Shown piece by piece: positions 17,383 through 24,750 of a DNA stretch of 64,000 nt. This stretch comes from JBGSON01 sp041739085. Its GTDB lineage: Bacteria > Patescibacteriota > Gracilibacteria > CAIRYL01. The DNA is taken from positions 1 to 64,000 of the forward strand of contig JBGSON010000004.1 of assembly GCA_041739085.1 (NCBI GenBank). Reading direction: 5' to 3'. Under the pieces are notes generated by a model. It ran no database searches. It was given only the letters and a program-made list of their open reading frames with translations, and was not told the DNA's origin. Each line of letters begins with the position of its first letter. The first letter of the stretch is position 1. Both the position numbers and the translations under genes were made by a program.

Positions 17383-18798
17383 ATGAATTCCAACTCTTTC
17401 GCAGTTATCGACAGGAATCTCTCCACAGATGAGCAACGGAGGATCGAAGAGATTTACACCTACGCGAAGCGTCATATACATCCGCTCTCCAGGAAAAACG
17501 GTGAAAGTTATGAAACCCATGGATTTGAAGTCGCGGCAACTCTACGGGAAGGTTTCTCAGATCCTGCGCTTGTCGGAGTCGCACTCATGCACGGGATACT
17601 CGTCCACCCGAACGGAAATGAACTCTTAAAAAAATCACCGTTGACAGCCGAGGAGCAATCCCTTGTGAAAAAGATGAATAATCTCCGCAGTCTCCACATC
17701 GATACGAACAAAAAAGATCTCGACCGCTTCATCGATGCTTTTTTAAAAGACATACGCCTCATCCCGTTACGAATGGCGCATCGGCTGAACGACGTGCGCC
17801 ACATGGACCGTTTTCATCCGACGCTTCGAAAGAAGATCGCCAATGAAACGCTTCATATGTACACGTCGATAGCCAGCAGGCTCGGACTCCATGCGTGGCG
17901 ATACGAGATGGAAGATATCTGCTTCAAGATAGTGCATCCGGCGATCGCGAAGGATCTGGAAAAAAAATTCAAGGATGCGAATGAAATTGATGAAATATGC
18001 CTCTCCCATTGTAATAATTTCCTGGCGAAGAAGCTGTACGATGAAGGTCTGTCTTTCCGGATCGAAAACAGACTGAAGACTCTCTATTCGACCTACCGGA
18101 AGATGGTGCTGAAAAGAAGAAGATTTGAAGAGCTTACCGACCGGCTTGCGCTCCGGGTCATCATGGAAGACGTGAAAGACTGTTATCATGTTCTCGGCAT
18201 CGTGCACCAGTATTTCCATCCCATCCCCGGGAAACTGAAGGACTATATCGGAGCGCCAAAGGAAAACGGATATCAATCGATACACACCGTTGTTTATCCA
18301 TTGCCGGGAATAACAGAACAGCCCATCGAGATCCAGATCCGCACTGAGAAAATGCATGAGAGCTGCGAGTTCGGACCGGCGGCAAAAGGGGAATATAAAA
18401 ACTATACGTACAGCCTGACATCCGGGAACACCCGGGTGAATCTTCTCAGGAATTTTCAGGTGATCAGAAACAAAGGATACACGCCTTCGCAATTCGCGGA
18501 GACTTTGCGGACGTATTTTTATGAAGAGCATATCGCTGTTTTCGATATGGAAAACAATCTCTACCATATGAAGAAACCAGCGACGGTATTGGACTATGTC
18601 GGAGAGATTTATTTAAAAAAAGTCACGAAGCTCAAAGATGTACGGATAAACGGCAGGGCCTCCTCCATAGACACGGTGCTCCGTGATGGAGATATCATCG
18701 ATGTAAAATTCGGAAGGAGCCGGTCAATAAAACCGAGTTGGGCACAGGCCTGTCAGAACAAAAAAACCATCAATTTCATCCGGACAATAACGAAGTGA
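17383..18798 (+). CDS. RelA/SpoT-family (p)ppGpp synthetase with degenerate hydrolase domain
   Basis: This 471-residue enzyme has the long-Rel layout HD-synthetase-TGS but no ACT or zinc-finger tail. The synthetase looks intact: LTDRLALRVI, GKLKDYIGAPKENGYQSIHT and the catalytic glutamate in PIEIQIRT. The hydrolase looks dead. The first histidine is kept (ETHGFEVA), but the HD pair reads HG (ALMHGIL), the following VVEDT is lost, and the metal aspartate of LADRLHNMR is histidine (MAHRLNDVR). The AEFGIAAH motif after the synthetase reads CEFGPAAK. The TGS domain lies near residues 395-460. I use the ATG at 17383 over an in-frame GTG at 17347. It is probably a synthetase-only alarmone enzyme. 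Confidence 0.9.
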   Translation: MNSNSFAVIDRNLSTDEQRRIEEIYTYAKRHIHPLSRKNGESYETHGFEVAATLREGFSDPALVGVALMHGILVHPNGNELLKKSPLTAEEQSLVKKMNNLRSLHIDTNKKDLDRFIDAFLKDIRLIPLRMAHRLNDVRHMDRFHPTLRKKIANETLHMYTSIASRLGLHAWRYEMEDICFKIVHPAIAKDLEKKFKDANEIDEICLSHCNNFLAKKLYDEGLSFRIENRLKTLYSTYRKMVLKRRRFEELTDRLALRVIMEDVKDCYHVLGIVHQYFHPIPGKLKDYIGAPKENGYQSIHTVVYPLPGITEQPIEIQIRTEKMHESCEFGPAAKGEYKNYTYSLTSGNTRVNLLRNFQVIRNKGYTPSQFAETLRTYFYEEHIAVFDMENNLYHMKKPATVLDYVGEIYLKKVTKLKDVRINGRASSIDTVLRDGDIIDVKFGRSRSIKPSWAQACQNKKTINFIRTITK

Positions 18799-18839
18799 TC
18801 GCGAATGCCACCATGAGGGGTAATGACGGCAGATTGGCG

Positions 18840-19622
18840 TCAACTCTGCACTTCATGTTTCTGAATGAGCGCATGCACAGTCTCCTGAGAAATGATCTCC
18901 TCAAACACCGCTCTTGCCGCGAACGGTTTTTCAGAATAAGCGTGGATCGCGCGAAAGATGATCAAGAAAAGTTTCAGGGAATCTTTCGGTGAAAGTCGTA
19001 ACCGGGAATGGTCTTCAATGCGGGAATTTCGGTAGAAGTGGAAGCACTTCAGCTCGGTGAATGACAGAGGGATTGCAGAGAAATCAGACGTTCCGCAGCA
19101 GTTCACTCCGCCCCCCGGGACCCAGGAAAGAGATTTTTCTTTACTGAATGTCTCGCCGCACGTCCCGCATTTCCGGAAATCAGGAAAAATCCCGATCCTG
19201 GAAAAGAACTGGACAAGGAACCCGATGATCTCTTCCCGGATTTTTTTCCGTTCAGACATGAGAAATGATTCCCAGAGTTCAAAGACTCCGGGGACGGCAT
19301 GACGGTCCAGAAGAAATCGCTGTGAGATCTCCGCGAGAAGGGAGTACTCCGCGAGGATGAGAGGTTCGAAGCTCTTGCATGAGCCAATACATTCCACAGT
19401 GAGAAGTATTGGAAGTGAGCCTTCATGTTTCGGGACGGTATGGGTCGATTCGATGATCGAAAACGGCTGGATCACTCCCGAACGCCTGCTCCCTTCTTTT
19501 CTCAGTCCTTTCGCGAGAAGCGTCATCTTCCCTTCTTCCCTGGAGAGGAGCGTGACGAGAGCGTCTTTTTCCTGATACGGTTTTACTGACCAGATGATCC
19601 CCCGGATCGAATTTTCCCGCAT
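18840..19622 (-). CDS. recO: DNA repair protein RecO
   Basis: RecO loads RecA on gapped DNA. The 260-residue protein has the N-terminal OB fold (RGIIWSVKPYQEKDALVTLLSREEGKM with AKGLRK), the helical middle, and the cysteine zinc module (CGTCGETF, then NCCGTS) typical of RecO. Length is normal. It is last in a minus-strand operon with the RibL-like gene and ftsX, starting 18 bases after the ftsX stop. It converges with the Rel-family gene. Confidence 0.93.
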   Translation of the reverse strand: MRENSIRGIIWSVKPYQEKDALVTLLSREEGKMTLLAKGLRKEGSRRSGVIQPFSIIESTHTVPKHEGSLPILLTVECIGSCKSFEPLILAEYSLLAEISQRFLLDRHAVPGVFELWESFLMSERKKIREEIIGFLVQFFSRIGIFPDFRKCGTCGETFSKEKSLSWVPGGGVNCCGTSDFSAIPLSFTELKCFHFYRNSRIEDHSRLRLSPKDSLKLFLIIFRAIHAYSEKPFAARAVFEEIISQETVHALIQKHEVQS

Positions 19623-19640
19623 AGGGATCGGTGAGAAAGA

Positions 19641-20603
19641 TTAATCTTCATCCAAAAGATGGCGCTTCCCGATGAAGCGTTCGATTGCTCCAAAAGCGAT
19701 GACGGAAGAGGAGACGAGGAGGAGCATGAAGATGAGCCAGAACATTCCCATGAATTCATCCTGGAGCTCAAAAATGAGATCACTCATAAACACCTGGTCC
19801 GAAGACGAGGGGAAAAAATTGATCGCGCTCGGAGCGATCCGGTCGAGGAAGATGCTAAAAATGAGAAAACTGAAAATGTACGAGATCATGGCCAGCACGA
19901 CTCCTTCAAGAATAAACGGGAGACGGATAAACCAATGGGACGCTCCGACAAGCCGCATGATGAAGATCTCCCGCTTTTTCTGGTGGAGGAGAGAGGAGAC
20001 GAAGAACCCGATGAGAAACGCGCAGATTGCGAGAAAGACGGTCACGAGGACGAATCCTCCTTTCCGGAAAAACGAGAGGAGGCGGAGCATCCGGTTCACT
20101 TCCTCTTTTTTCTGCTCGTAGGAGTCAAAGAACTCATAATCGATGACGGTCTGAAATTTATCCTGATGGAGAAACTCAAAGATCTCATCCGGTCCCATGA
20201 GTCCGGGAATGATCTCGACGGAATCCTGGAGAGGATTCTTAAATTCATACCGTTCGAGAAAACGGACTTTTTCCGGGAATTTCTTCTTCATCTCCTCGAG
20301 GGCGTATTCCTTTGAGAAAAAGGTGTAGGACTTGATCTTCCCGTCTTCCGCCATCCGGTCGAGTTCCGAGAGGAACGCGTCCGTCTGGATCTTCGGGAGG
20401 TCTTTCTGGAAAAAGACTCCGATGTCTATTTTCTTCTCCACCCGGTCGATGATCCGCTGGGAAGAATCACTCACGGAGAGAACCATCCAGGTGAGAAAAA
20501 ACACCATCGCCATGGAGACGACCGTTCCGATGCTGATCCACCGGTTCCTCCAGAGGACCCGGACGAATTCCGCAAGCGCCCGCTTCAGGGAGAGGAGATT
20601 CAT
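19641..20603 (-). CDS. ftsX: Cell division protein FtsX
   Basis: FtsX is the membrane subunit of FtsEX, which activates peptidoglycan hydrolases at the septum. The 320-residue protein has an N-terminal cytoplasmic helix, a first membrane segment (about 22-43) and an extracellular domain (about 50-165, with LERYEFKNPLQDSVEI in the family position). Three more membrane segments follow, near 180-205, 225-255 and 280-305, with the KREIFIMRLVGAS loop typical of FtsX. ftsE is not adjacent, which is unusual. The start overlaps the stop of the RibL-like gene (ATGA). The window also holds a lytic transglycosylase and an M23 peptidase, candidate targets of FtsEX control. Confidence 0.93.
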   Translation of the reverse strand: MNLLSLKRALAEFVRVLWRNRWISIGTVVSMAMVFFLTWMVLSVSDSSQRIIDRVEKKIDIGVFFQKDLPKIQTDAFLSELDRMAEDGKIKSYTFFSKEYALEEMKKKFPEKVRFLERYEFKNPLQDSVEIIPGLMGPDEIFEFLHQDKFQTVIDYEFFDSYEQKKEEVNRMLRLLSFFRKGGFVLVTVFLAICAFLIGFFVSSLLHQKKREIFIMRLVGASHWFIRLPFILEGVVLAMISYIFSFLIFSIFLDRIAPSAINFFPSSSDQVFMSDLIFELQDEFMGMFWLIFMLLLVSSSVIAFGAIERFIGKRHLLDED

Positions 20604-21061
20604 CGAGGGGGATAAAGGGGGTCCGGAAAGATATTCCGGAGTTTTGACGACTTGAATTCTTCTGCAAAATGAGGCAAAAGTCGAGTGATTTTTGCGTTCG
20701 GGAAATTATTTCGGAGGAGCTCCATCGGCGCTTCCTGGTCGTATCCGAGCGCGATGACATCAGGATCAATGATCCTGGGGAGAGAAAGATAGTCCGTGGG
20801 TCTGCCGAGAGAGACATGATCTGCGATGCCGAGTGTTTCGACATGATTTCTTCTCATCGTCTCTGAAAAACGCGGGGGCTTTTTCTTTCTCTTTTCCACC
20901 GTCGCATCGAGAGCAACGATGACAAAGAGTTCATCGCCGAGATTCTTTGCGTTTTTCAAAAAATCGATGTGCCCCGGGTGGATGATATCGAAAGTCCCGA
21001 AAGCGAGGACTCGGATCTTCTCTTTTTTCTTCTCCGGAATGTGCAATGCGGGAGCGTTCAT
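20600..21061 (-). CDS. Cytidylyltransferase-fold nucleotidyltransferase (RibL/TagD-like)
   Basis: The 153-residue protein opens with the class motif VLAFGTFDIIHPGHIDFLKNA, followed by LGDELFVIVALDATVEKRK and a RPTDYLSLPRIIDPDVIALGYDQ-like C-terminal block. This layout is closest to archaeal FAD synthetase RibL; glycerol-3-phosphate cytidylyltransferase (TagD) is the alternative. The ATG at 21061 is two codons inside a possible TTG start at 21067. A TATAAT box on the minus strand (21084-21089) fits as the operon's -10. The gene leads the operon with ftsX and recO, and its stop overlaps the ftsX start. Confidence 0.8.
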   Translation of the reverse strand: MNAPALHIPEKKKEKIRVLAFGTFDIIHPGHIDFLKNAKNLGDELFVIVALDATVEKRKKKPPRFSETMRRNHVETLGIADHVSLGRPTDYLSLPRIIDPDVIALGYDQEAPMELLRNNFPNAKITRLLPHFAEEFKSSKLRNIFPDPLYPPR

Positions 21062-21175
21062 ATTCAATCTCTCTAGTGACGTGATTATAACAGTATCGGA
21101 GAAAAATCATCAGATGAAATTTCTTGCAAAAAGTGCAGAGAACGAGTATGAATAATCCCTTTCAAAAATGTATCC

Positions 21176-21556
21176 ATGACAACGAAAGCACGAAAATATC
21201 CGGATCATGAAGTTGCAGTAAGGAGGATTGATTGGTTTGCGGAAAACGGTTTCTTTACCCCCGGGCAGGCGGAGATCTATAAAATGGCGAGTCAGTGTTC
21301 TGAGACTGACCGAAAATATCCTTCTGCGCTCATCATGCTCGGTGTGGCGAAACACTGCATGGCCATTCTCGAGTCCCTGGGAAATGAGGAAGAGAGAGAC
21401 GGATCCAGGATTGAAGTTGAAACGAGAAGGATCAGGAACATTCTGGGGATCATACCCTGCCATAGAGGAGTGGTGGCTCATCGCAGTGCTGTCATCGAAG
21501 CATTTCAGGCTCAGGAAACGCAATTCGTTGAGACAGAAGAATCTCCTCAAGGGTAA
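21176..21556 (+). CDS. Small hypothetical protein
   Basis: I do not recognise this 126-residue protein. It is hydrophilic and mostly helical in appearance, with no signal peptide or membrane segment. It has three cysteines and an arginine-rich middle (EVETRRIRNILGI). It converges with thrS, with 22 bases between the stops. A longer reading frame exists on the opposite strand (21110-21619), but it overlaps the thrS end and has poorer composition. The coding call is tentative. Confidence 0.5.
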   Translation: MTTKARKYPDHEVAVRRIDWFAENGFFTPGQAEIYKMASQCSETDRKYPSALIMLGVAKHCMAILESLGNEEERDGSRIEVETRRIRNILGIIPCHRGVVAHRSAVIEAFQAQETQFVETEESPQG

Positions 21557-21578
21557 AGCCAGCAGATCCGCAAGTGAT

Positions 21579-23378
21579 CTATTTCCTCTCCGATTCCAAT
21601 TGTGCGAGGAAATCCTCAAGCTTCATCACTTTCTGCTTCTCTTCCCCGTACTTTCGGATGGTGACGGTATTTTCGTCTTTCTCCTTATTCCCGACGATGA
21701 CGGTATAGGGGATTTTTCTCATCTGGGAATCCCGGATCCTTTTATCGAGAGAATCGCGCGTGTCATATCGGTCTATCCGGATGAGTTTTTCCCGGAGCTT
21801 CTTCTCCACTTCTTCCCCGTATGATTCGTGGATGGCGGCGACGGGAAGGATGGCGACCTGGACCGGGGCGAACCAGAAGGGGAATGCTCCGGCATAATGC
21901 TCGATGAGGATGGCTGCGAACCTCTCAAGGGATCCGAGGAGCGCGCGGTGGATCATGAAGGGTTGTTCTTCCTCGCCCTTCTCATTTACATACTTCATCT
22001 CGAACCGCGCCGGGAGATTGAAATCGAACTGCACCGTCGAGAGCTGCCATTCGCGTCCGAGGGAATCTTTCACCTTGAAATCCACTTTTGGTCCGTAAAA
22101 AGCCGCTTCTCCGATATCCAGGACAAAGGGGATTTTCTTCTTGTTCAGGATATCCACGATCGTTTTTTCCGCGATTTCCCAGTCCTTGTCTTTCCCGAGG
22201 TATTTCTCTTTCTTCTTCGGATCGCGGAATGAAGCATACATGTTGATGGTAAATCCGAAAGTCTCTTCGAGGACGAACTTTCCGAAGTCGATGACATCTC
22301 CGAATTCTTTCGCGAGCTGGTCGCGCCGGCACATGATGTGGGCGTCATCCTGAGTGAATCCGCGCACTCTCGTGAGGCCTCCGAGTTCACCCTTCTGCTC
22401 GAAACGGTAGACCGTCCCGAACTCATAGTACCGGAGAGGAAAATCGCGGTAAGAGTGAGGATCGGAGGTGTAGATCTTGATGTGGAACGGACAGTTCATC
22501 GGCTTCAAAAGATAGATCTCGTTCTCATCCGGTTTGCGCTTGTCCTGGTAATCCGCGAGAGTCTGACCGAGCTCGATCGGAGGATACATGGAATTGTTAT
22601 AAAAACCCCAGTGTCCGGACATCTCCCAGAGCGCTTTCCGGCCGATATGGGGAGTCATGACGGGGATATATCCTCGCCGGAGCTGATGATCCTCAAACCA
22701 CCGTTTTATGACCATGAGCATCGTCGCACCATTCGGCTTCCAGAGTGGGAGTCCGAGTCCGACTTCCGGGTCGATGGTATAAAGACCGAGTTGCTTTCCG
22801 AGGACGCGGTGGTCCCTCTTCTTCGCTTCCTCGATCTGATAGAGGTATTCGTCGAGTTCTTCCTTCGTATCAAACGCTGTGCCGTATATCCTCGTGAGCA
22901 TCTGATTTTTTTCATCCCCTCGCCAGTACGCGCCGGCAAGTTTCATGAGTTTGAACGCTCCGAGTTCTCCGGTGGAATTCAGATGCGGGCCCGCGCAGAG
23001 ATCGCGGTAAAACGGTTTTTCCTGTTCCCCGAAATCATAGAACGAGAAGACTTTCTCGCCGTCTTTTTTCAAATCCTCGATGAGTTCAAGTTTGAACGGA
23101 TCATGGGCAAAGAGTTTTTTCGCGGTCTTATAATCTGTTTCATATCTCCGGATGGGAAAATTCTTGTTCACGATCCATCGCATCTTTTTCTCGATCTCCT
23201 TGAACTCGGAATCGGAGATCTTCTCCTCTCCGAAATCAAAATCCTGATAAAACCCGTCATCAGTCCAGGGGCCGACTCCCATCTTTATGTTCGGGAACAT
23301 CATCCTCACCGCGGCGGTCATGATGTGGGAACCGGAATGCCGGCGGCGGATATCTTTTTCGTTTTGAACTTTTGCCAT
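21579..23378 (-). CDS. thrS: Threonyl-tRNA synthetase lacking the TGS domain
   Basis: The enzyme charges tRNA-Thr. The 599-residue product begins almost directly with the editing domain (RRRHSGSHIMTAAVR with the HxxxH motif, and the CAGPHL cysteine/histidine region near residue 130). It then has the class II catalytic core (KPMNCPFHI, RVRGFTQDDAHI, MIHRALLGSLERF) and the anticodon-binding domain. The TGS domain that precedes the editing domain in E. coli is missing. I place the start at the ATG at 23378; an in-frame extension to 23471 would run into the upstream attenuator. A threonine-rich leader peptide and a terminator/antiterminator lie upstream (23478-23595). Confidence 0.97.
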   Translation of the reverse strand: MAKVQNEKDIRRRHSGSHIMTAAVRMMFPNIKMGVGPWTDDGFYQDFDFGEEKISDSEFKEIEKKMRWIVNKNFPIRRYETDYKTAKKLFAHDPFKLELIEDLKKDGEKVFSFYDFGEQEKPFYRDLCAGPHLNSTGELGAFKLMKLAGAYWRGDEKNQMLTRIYGTAFDTKEELDEYLYQIEEAKKRDHRVLGKQLGLYTIDPEVGLGLPLWKPNGATMLMVIKRWFEDHQLRRGYIPVMTPHIGRKALWEMSGHWGFYNNSMYPPIELGQTLADYQDKRKPDENEIYLLKPMNCPFHIKIYTSDPHSYRDFPLRYYEFGTVYRFEQKGELGGLTRVRGFTQDDAHIMCRRDQLAKEFGDVIDFGKFVLEETFGFTINMYASFRDPKKKEKYLGKDKDWEIAEKTIVDILNKKKIPFVLDIGEAAFYGPKVDFKVKDSLGREWQLSTVQFDFNLPARFEMKYVNEKGEEEQPFMIHRALLGSLERFAAILIEHYAGAFPFWFAPVQVAILPVAAIHESYGEEVEKKLREKLIRIDRYDTRDSLDKRIRDSQMRKIPYTVIVGNKEKDENTVTIRKYGEEKQKVMKLEDFLAQLESERK

Positions 23379-23477
23379 ATGCAATGAGATGAAAGGCGGC
23401 GGGAGAAAAGTCGGACGGTATTGTATCTGTCTTTCACGGAATTGTGAATGTCCGTCCGCGATATTTCCCAAAAGAAT

Positions 23478-23558
23478 AAAAAAAACCCACTCTCGCGATG
23501 TGGGGTTCGGATGAAAGAAAAATCACATATCAGCATCACAACCCCACAGCGTCTGTGG
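23478..23558 (-). promoter_or_regulatory. Transcription attenuator upstream of thrS
   Basis: Four pairing segments can be read on the minus-strand transcript. Segment 1 (CCACAG, 23553-23558) pairs with segment 2 (CTGTGG, 23544-23549). Segment 2 in its wider form (TGTGGGGTT, 23540-23548) is a perfect 9-base complement of segment 3 (AACCCCACA, 23499-23507). Segment 3 can instead pair with segment 4 (GTGGGTT, 23484-23490) to make a terminator stem followed by eight T residues (23478-23485). Segment 1 lies inside the threonine codons of a short leader peptide and segment 2 overlaps its stop. A ribosome stalled for lack of Thr-tRNA would cover segment 1, free segment 2 to hold segment 3, and prevent termination. 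This is the textbook amino-acid attenuation layout. Confidence 0.85.
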
Positions 23559-23595
23559 TCGAGGTGGTTGCCGTAGTGGTGAAGATCCTTTTCAT
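23536..23595 (-). CDS. Threonine-rich leader peptide of thrS
   Basis: A 19-codon frame encodes MKRIFTTTATTSTTDAVGL and stops with TGA inside attenuator segment 2. Seven of its residues are threonine, grouped at positions 6-8, 10-11 and 13-14, with codons ACC, ACT, ACG and ACA. It starts only 9 bases after a TACAAT -10 box, so the transcript would be leaderless or nearly so, and there is no Shine-Dalgarno motif. The opening resembles the E. coli thr operon leader (MKRISTT...), though that likeness may be chance. Its position, composition and overlap with the pairing segments support a regulatory uORF. Confidence 0.85.
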   Translation of the reverse strand: MKRIFTTTATTSTTDAVGL

Positions 23596-23604
23596 ACCAA
23601 AACC

Positions 23605-23633
23605 ATTGTATCACATCCCCTCCGGACAAACAA
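23605..23633 (-). promoter_or_regulatory. Promoter of the thrS leader
   Basis: The minus strand carries TTGTTT (23628-23633) and TACAAT (23605-23610) separated by exactly 17 bases. Transcription would begin near 23597-23599, two to four bases before the leader-peptide ATG. The remaining 200 bases up to the next gene on the other strand show no further clear feature. Confidence 0.7.
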
Positions 23634-23841
23634 CGGCACTCGAACCGGAATTGAGAGAAGTGTCACAAAGAAGGTGAACGTTACAGGTTTTAAAAATGAG
23701 AAAGTTGATGGCAGGGATGTAGCTCCTCAGATTATTTATTGGCTCGGGACACGTCTCATGTCTATAATGCATGAGGCTCAGAAAAACTAGTGGAGAAAAA
23801 CAATTTTACGTTTTTTTAGGAATTATTCTCATACATAAAAG

Positions 23842-24588
23842 ATGAAAATCGCTCATAAAATCATACTCTTCATCGTTGGTTTTTCCGGGATTTTTCACCT
23901 TTCCCGGGCTTTTGAGTACTACCACCGGAATATCCTCCTTGCCGATCTCGGCGGTATCCCCTGGCTCTATTCGACGATCGGAGTGATCTTCTCCATCATC
24001 GCGGCATTCGCGATCCAGAAAGAATGGGAAAACTGGAACAGTCTGGTCGAAGCGGCAAAAAGCGAAGTCGACTCGCTCGAAGAACTCTGGATCTGGACCG
24101 GGCACATGACAAGCCGGACAGGGAAGAAGATAAAAGAATTAATCGTGGAATATCTCAAAACGATCATCCATGAAGGATGGAAGAAGAGCGTAAAAGGAGA
24201 AAGGAGTGAAGAGGCGGAAGAGATCTTGTCATCGCTCCGCGATGAGCTTTTTATGCCGGGGAGAAAGGGTTCCGAGTTCATGAGGAACTACTCTGTTCTC
24301 CTGAGCGATATCCTGAGACAGCGGAAGAACCGGCTCCATTACAGCACGCGACATATGCCGGACATCCTTCACTACACCCTTATTTTTTCCACGAGCCTCC
24401 TCGTCGGCCTCTCTCTCCTCATCGGGATAAGAAACGTATGGCTCGATTATATTTTTACCCTCGGAATCGCGACCCTCGCGTTTACGGTGTACGTCGTCAT
24501 CTCCGATCTCGATAGGCCTCTCCAACCAGGGGGATGGCACTTTACGACGAAGGATTATAAAGAACTGCTTCAGAGAATACAGAAGTAG
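23842..24588 (+). CDS. Membrane protein resembling the bestrophin-like DUF4239 family
   Basis: The 248-residue protein has two N-terminal membrane segments (about 6-20 and 36-57) and a cytoplasmic helical middle of about 120 residues. The middle has EWENWNSLVEAAKSEVDSLEELWIW-like spacing and LIVEYLKTIIHEGW. Two C-terminal membrane segments follow (about 178-197 and 203-222), then SDLDRPLQPGGW. This order of helices, and the Asp-Leu-Asp-Arg-Pro segment after the last helix, match DUF4239 proteins, which are bestrophin-like membrane proteins of uncertain function. No neighbour suggests a role. The family call rests on overall layout. Confidence 0.65.
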   Translation: MKIAHKIILFIVGFSGIFHLSRAFEYYHRNILLADLGGIPWLYSTIGVIFSIIAAFAIQKEWENWNSLVEAAKSEVDSLEELWIWTGHMTSRTGKKIKELIVEYLKTIIHEGWKKSVKGERSEEAEEILSSLRDELFMPGRKGSEFMRNYSVLLSDILRQRKNRLHYSTRHMPDILHYTLIFSTSLLVGLSLLIGIRNVWLDYIFTLGIATLAFTVYVVISDLDRPLQPGGWHFTTKDYKELLQRIQK

Positions 24589-24626
24589 GAGTTTGTGTTT
24601 TCAGACAACAGAGAGGAATTACCCCT

Positions 24627-24664
24627 CGTCGGAGTCTCTCTGACGAAGGAAGAGGACTCCGACG
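24627..24664. repeat. Perfect 10-base inverted repeat
   Basis: CGTCGGAGTC (24627-24636) and GACTCCGACG (24655-24664) form a perfect 10-base-pair stem with an 18-base loop. It lies in the gap between two convergent genes and could be a bidirectional terminator, though no T-run follows. A related palindrome sits at 26114-26138, at the far side of the next gene. Confidence 0.6.
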
Positions 24665-24750
24665 CAACTGTTGGTGTTTTCGGCGGAGTCCCTCATTTCA
24701 TTCGTAGACGCCGCTGGGTAGAAATAATCCGAAGTTTAGTCGCAATACTA

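Noticed and set aside
21110..21619. 169-codon minus-strand frame opposite the small hypothetical gene
   Set aside because: It overlaps the thrS end and has poorer composition than the plus-strand frame; neither is certain.
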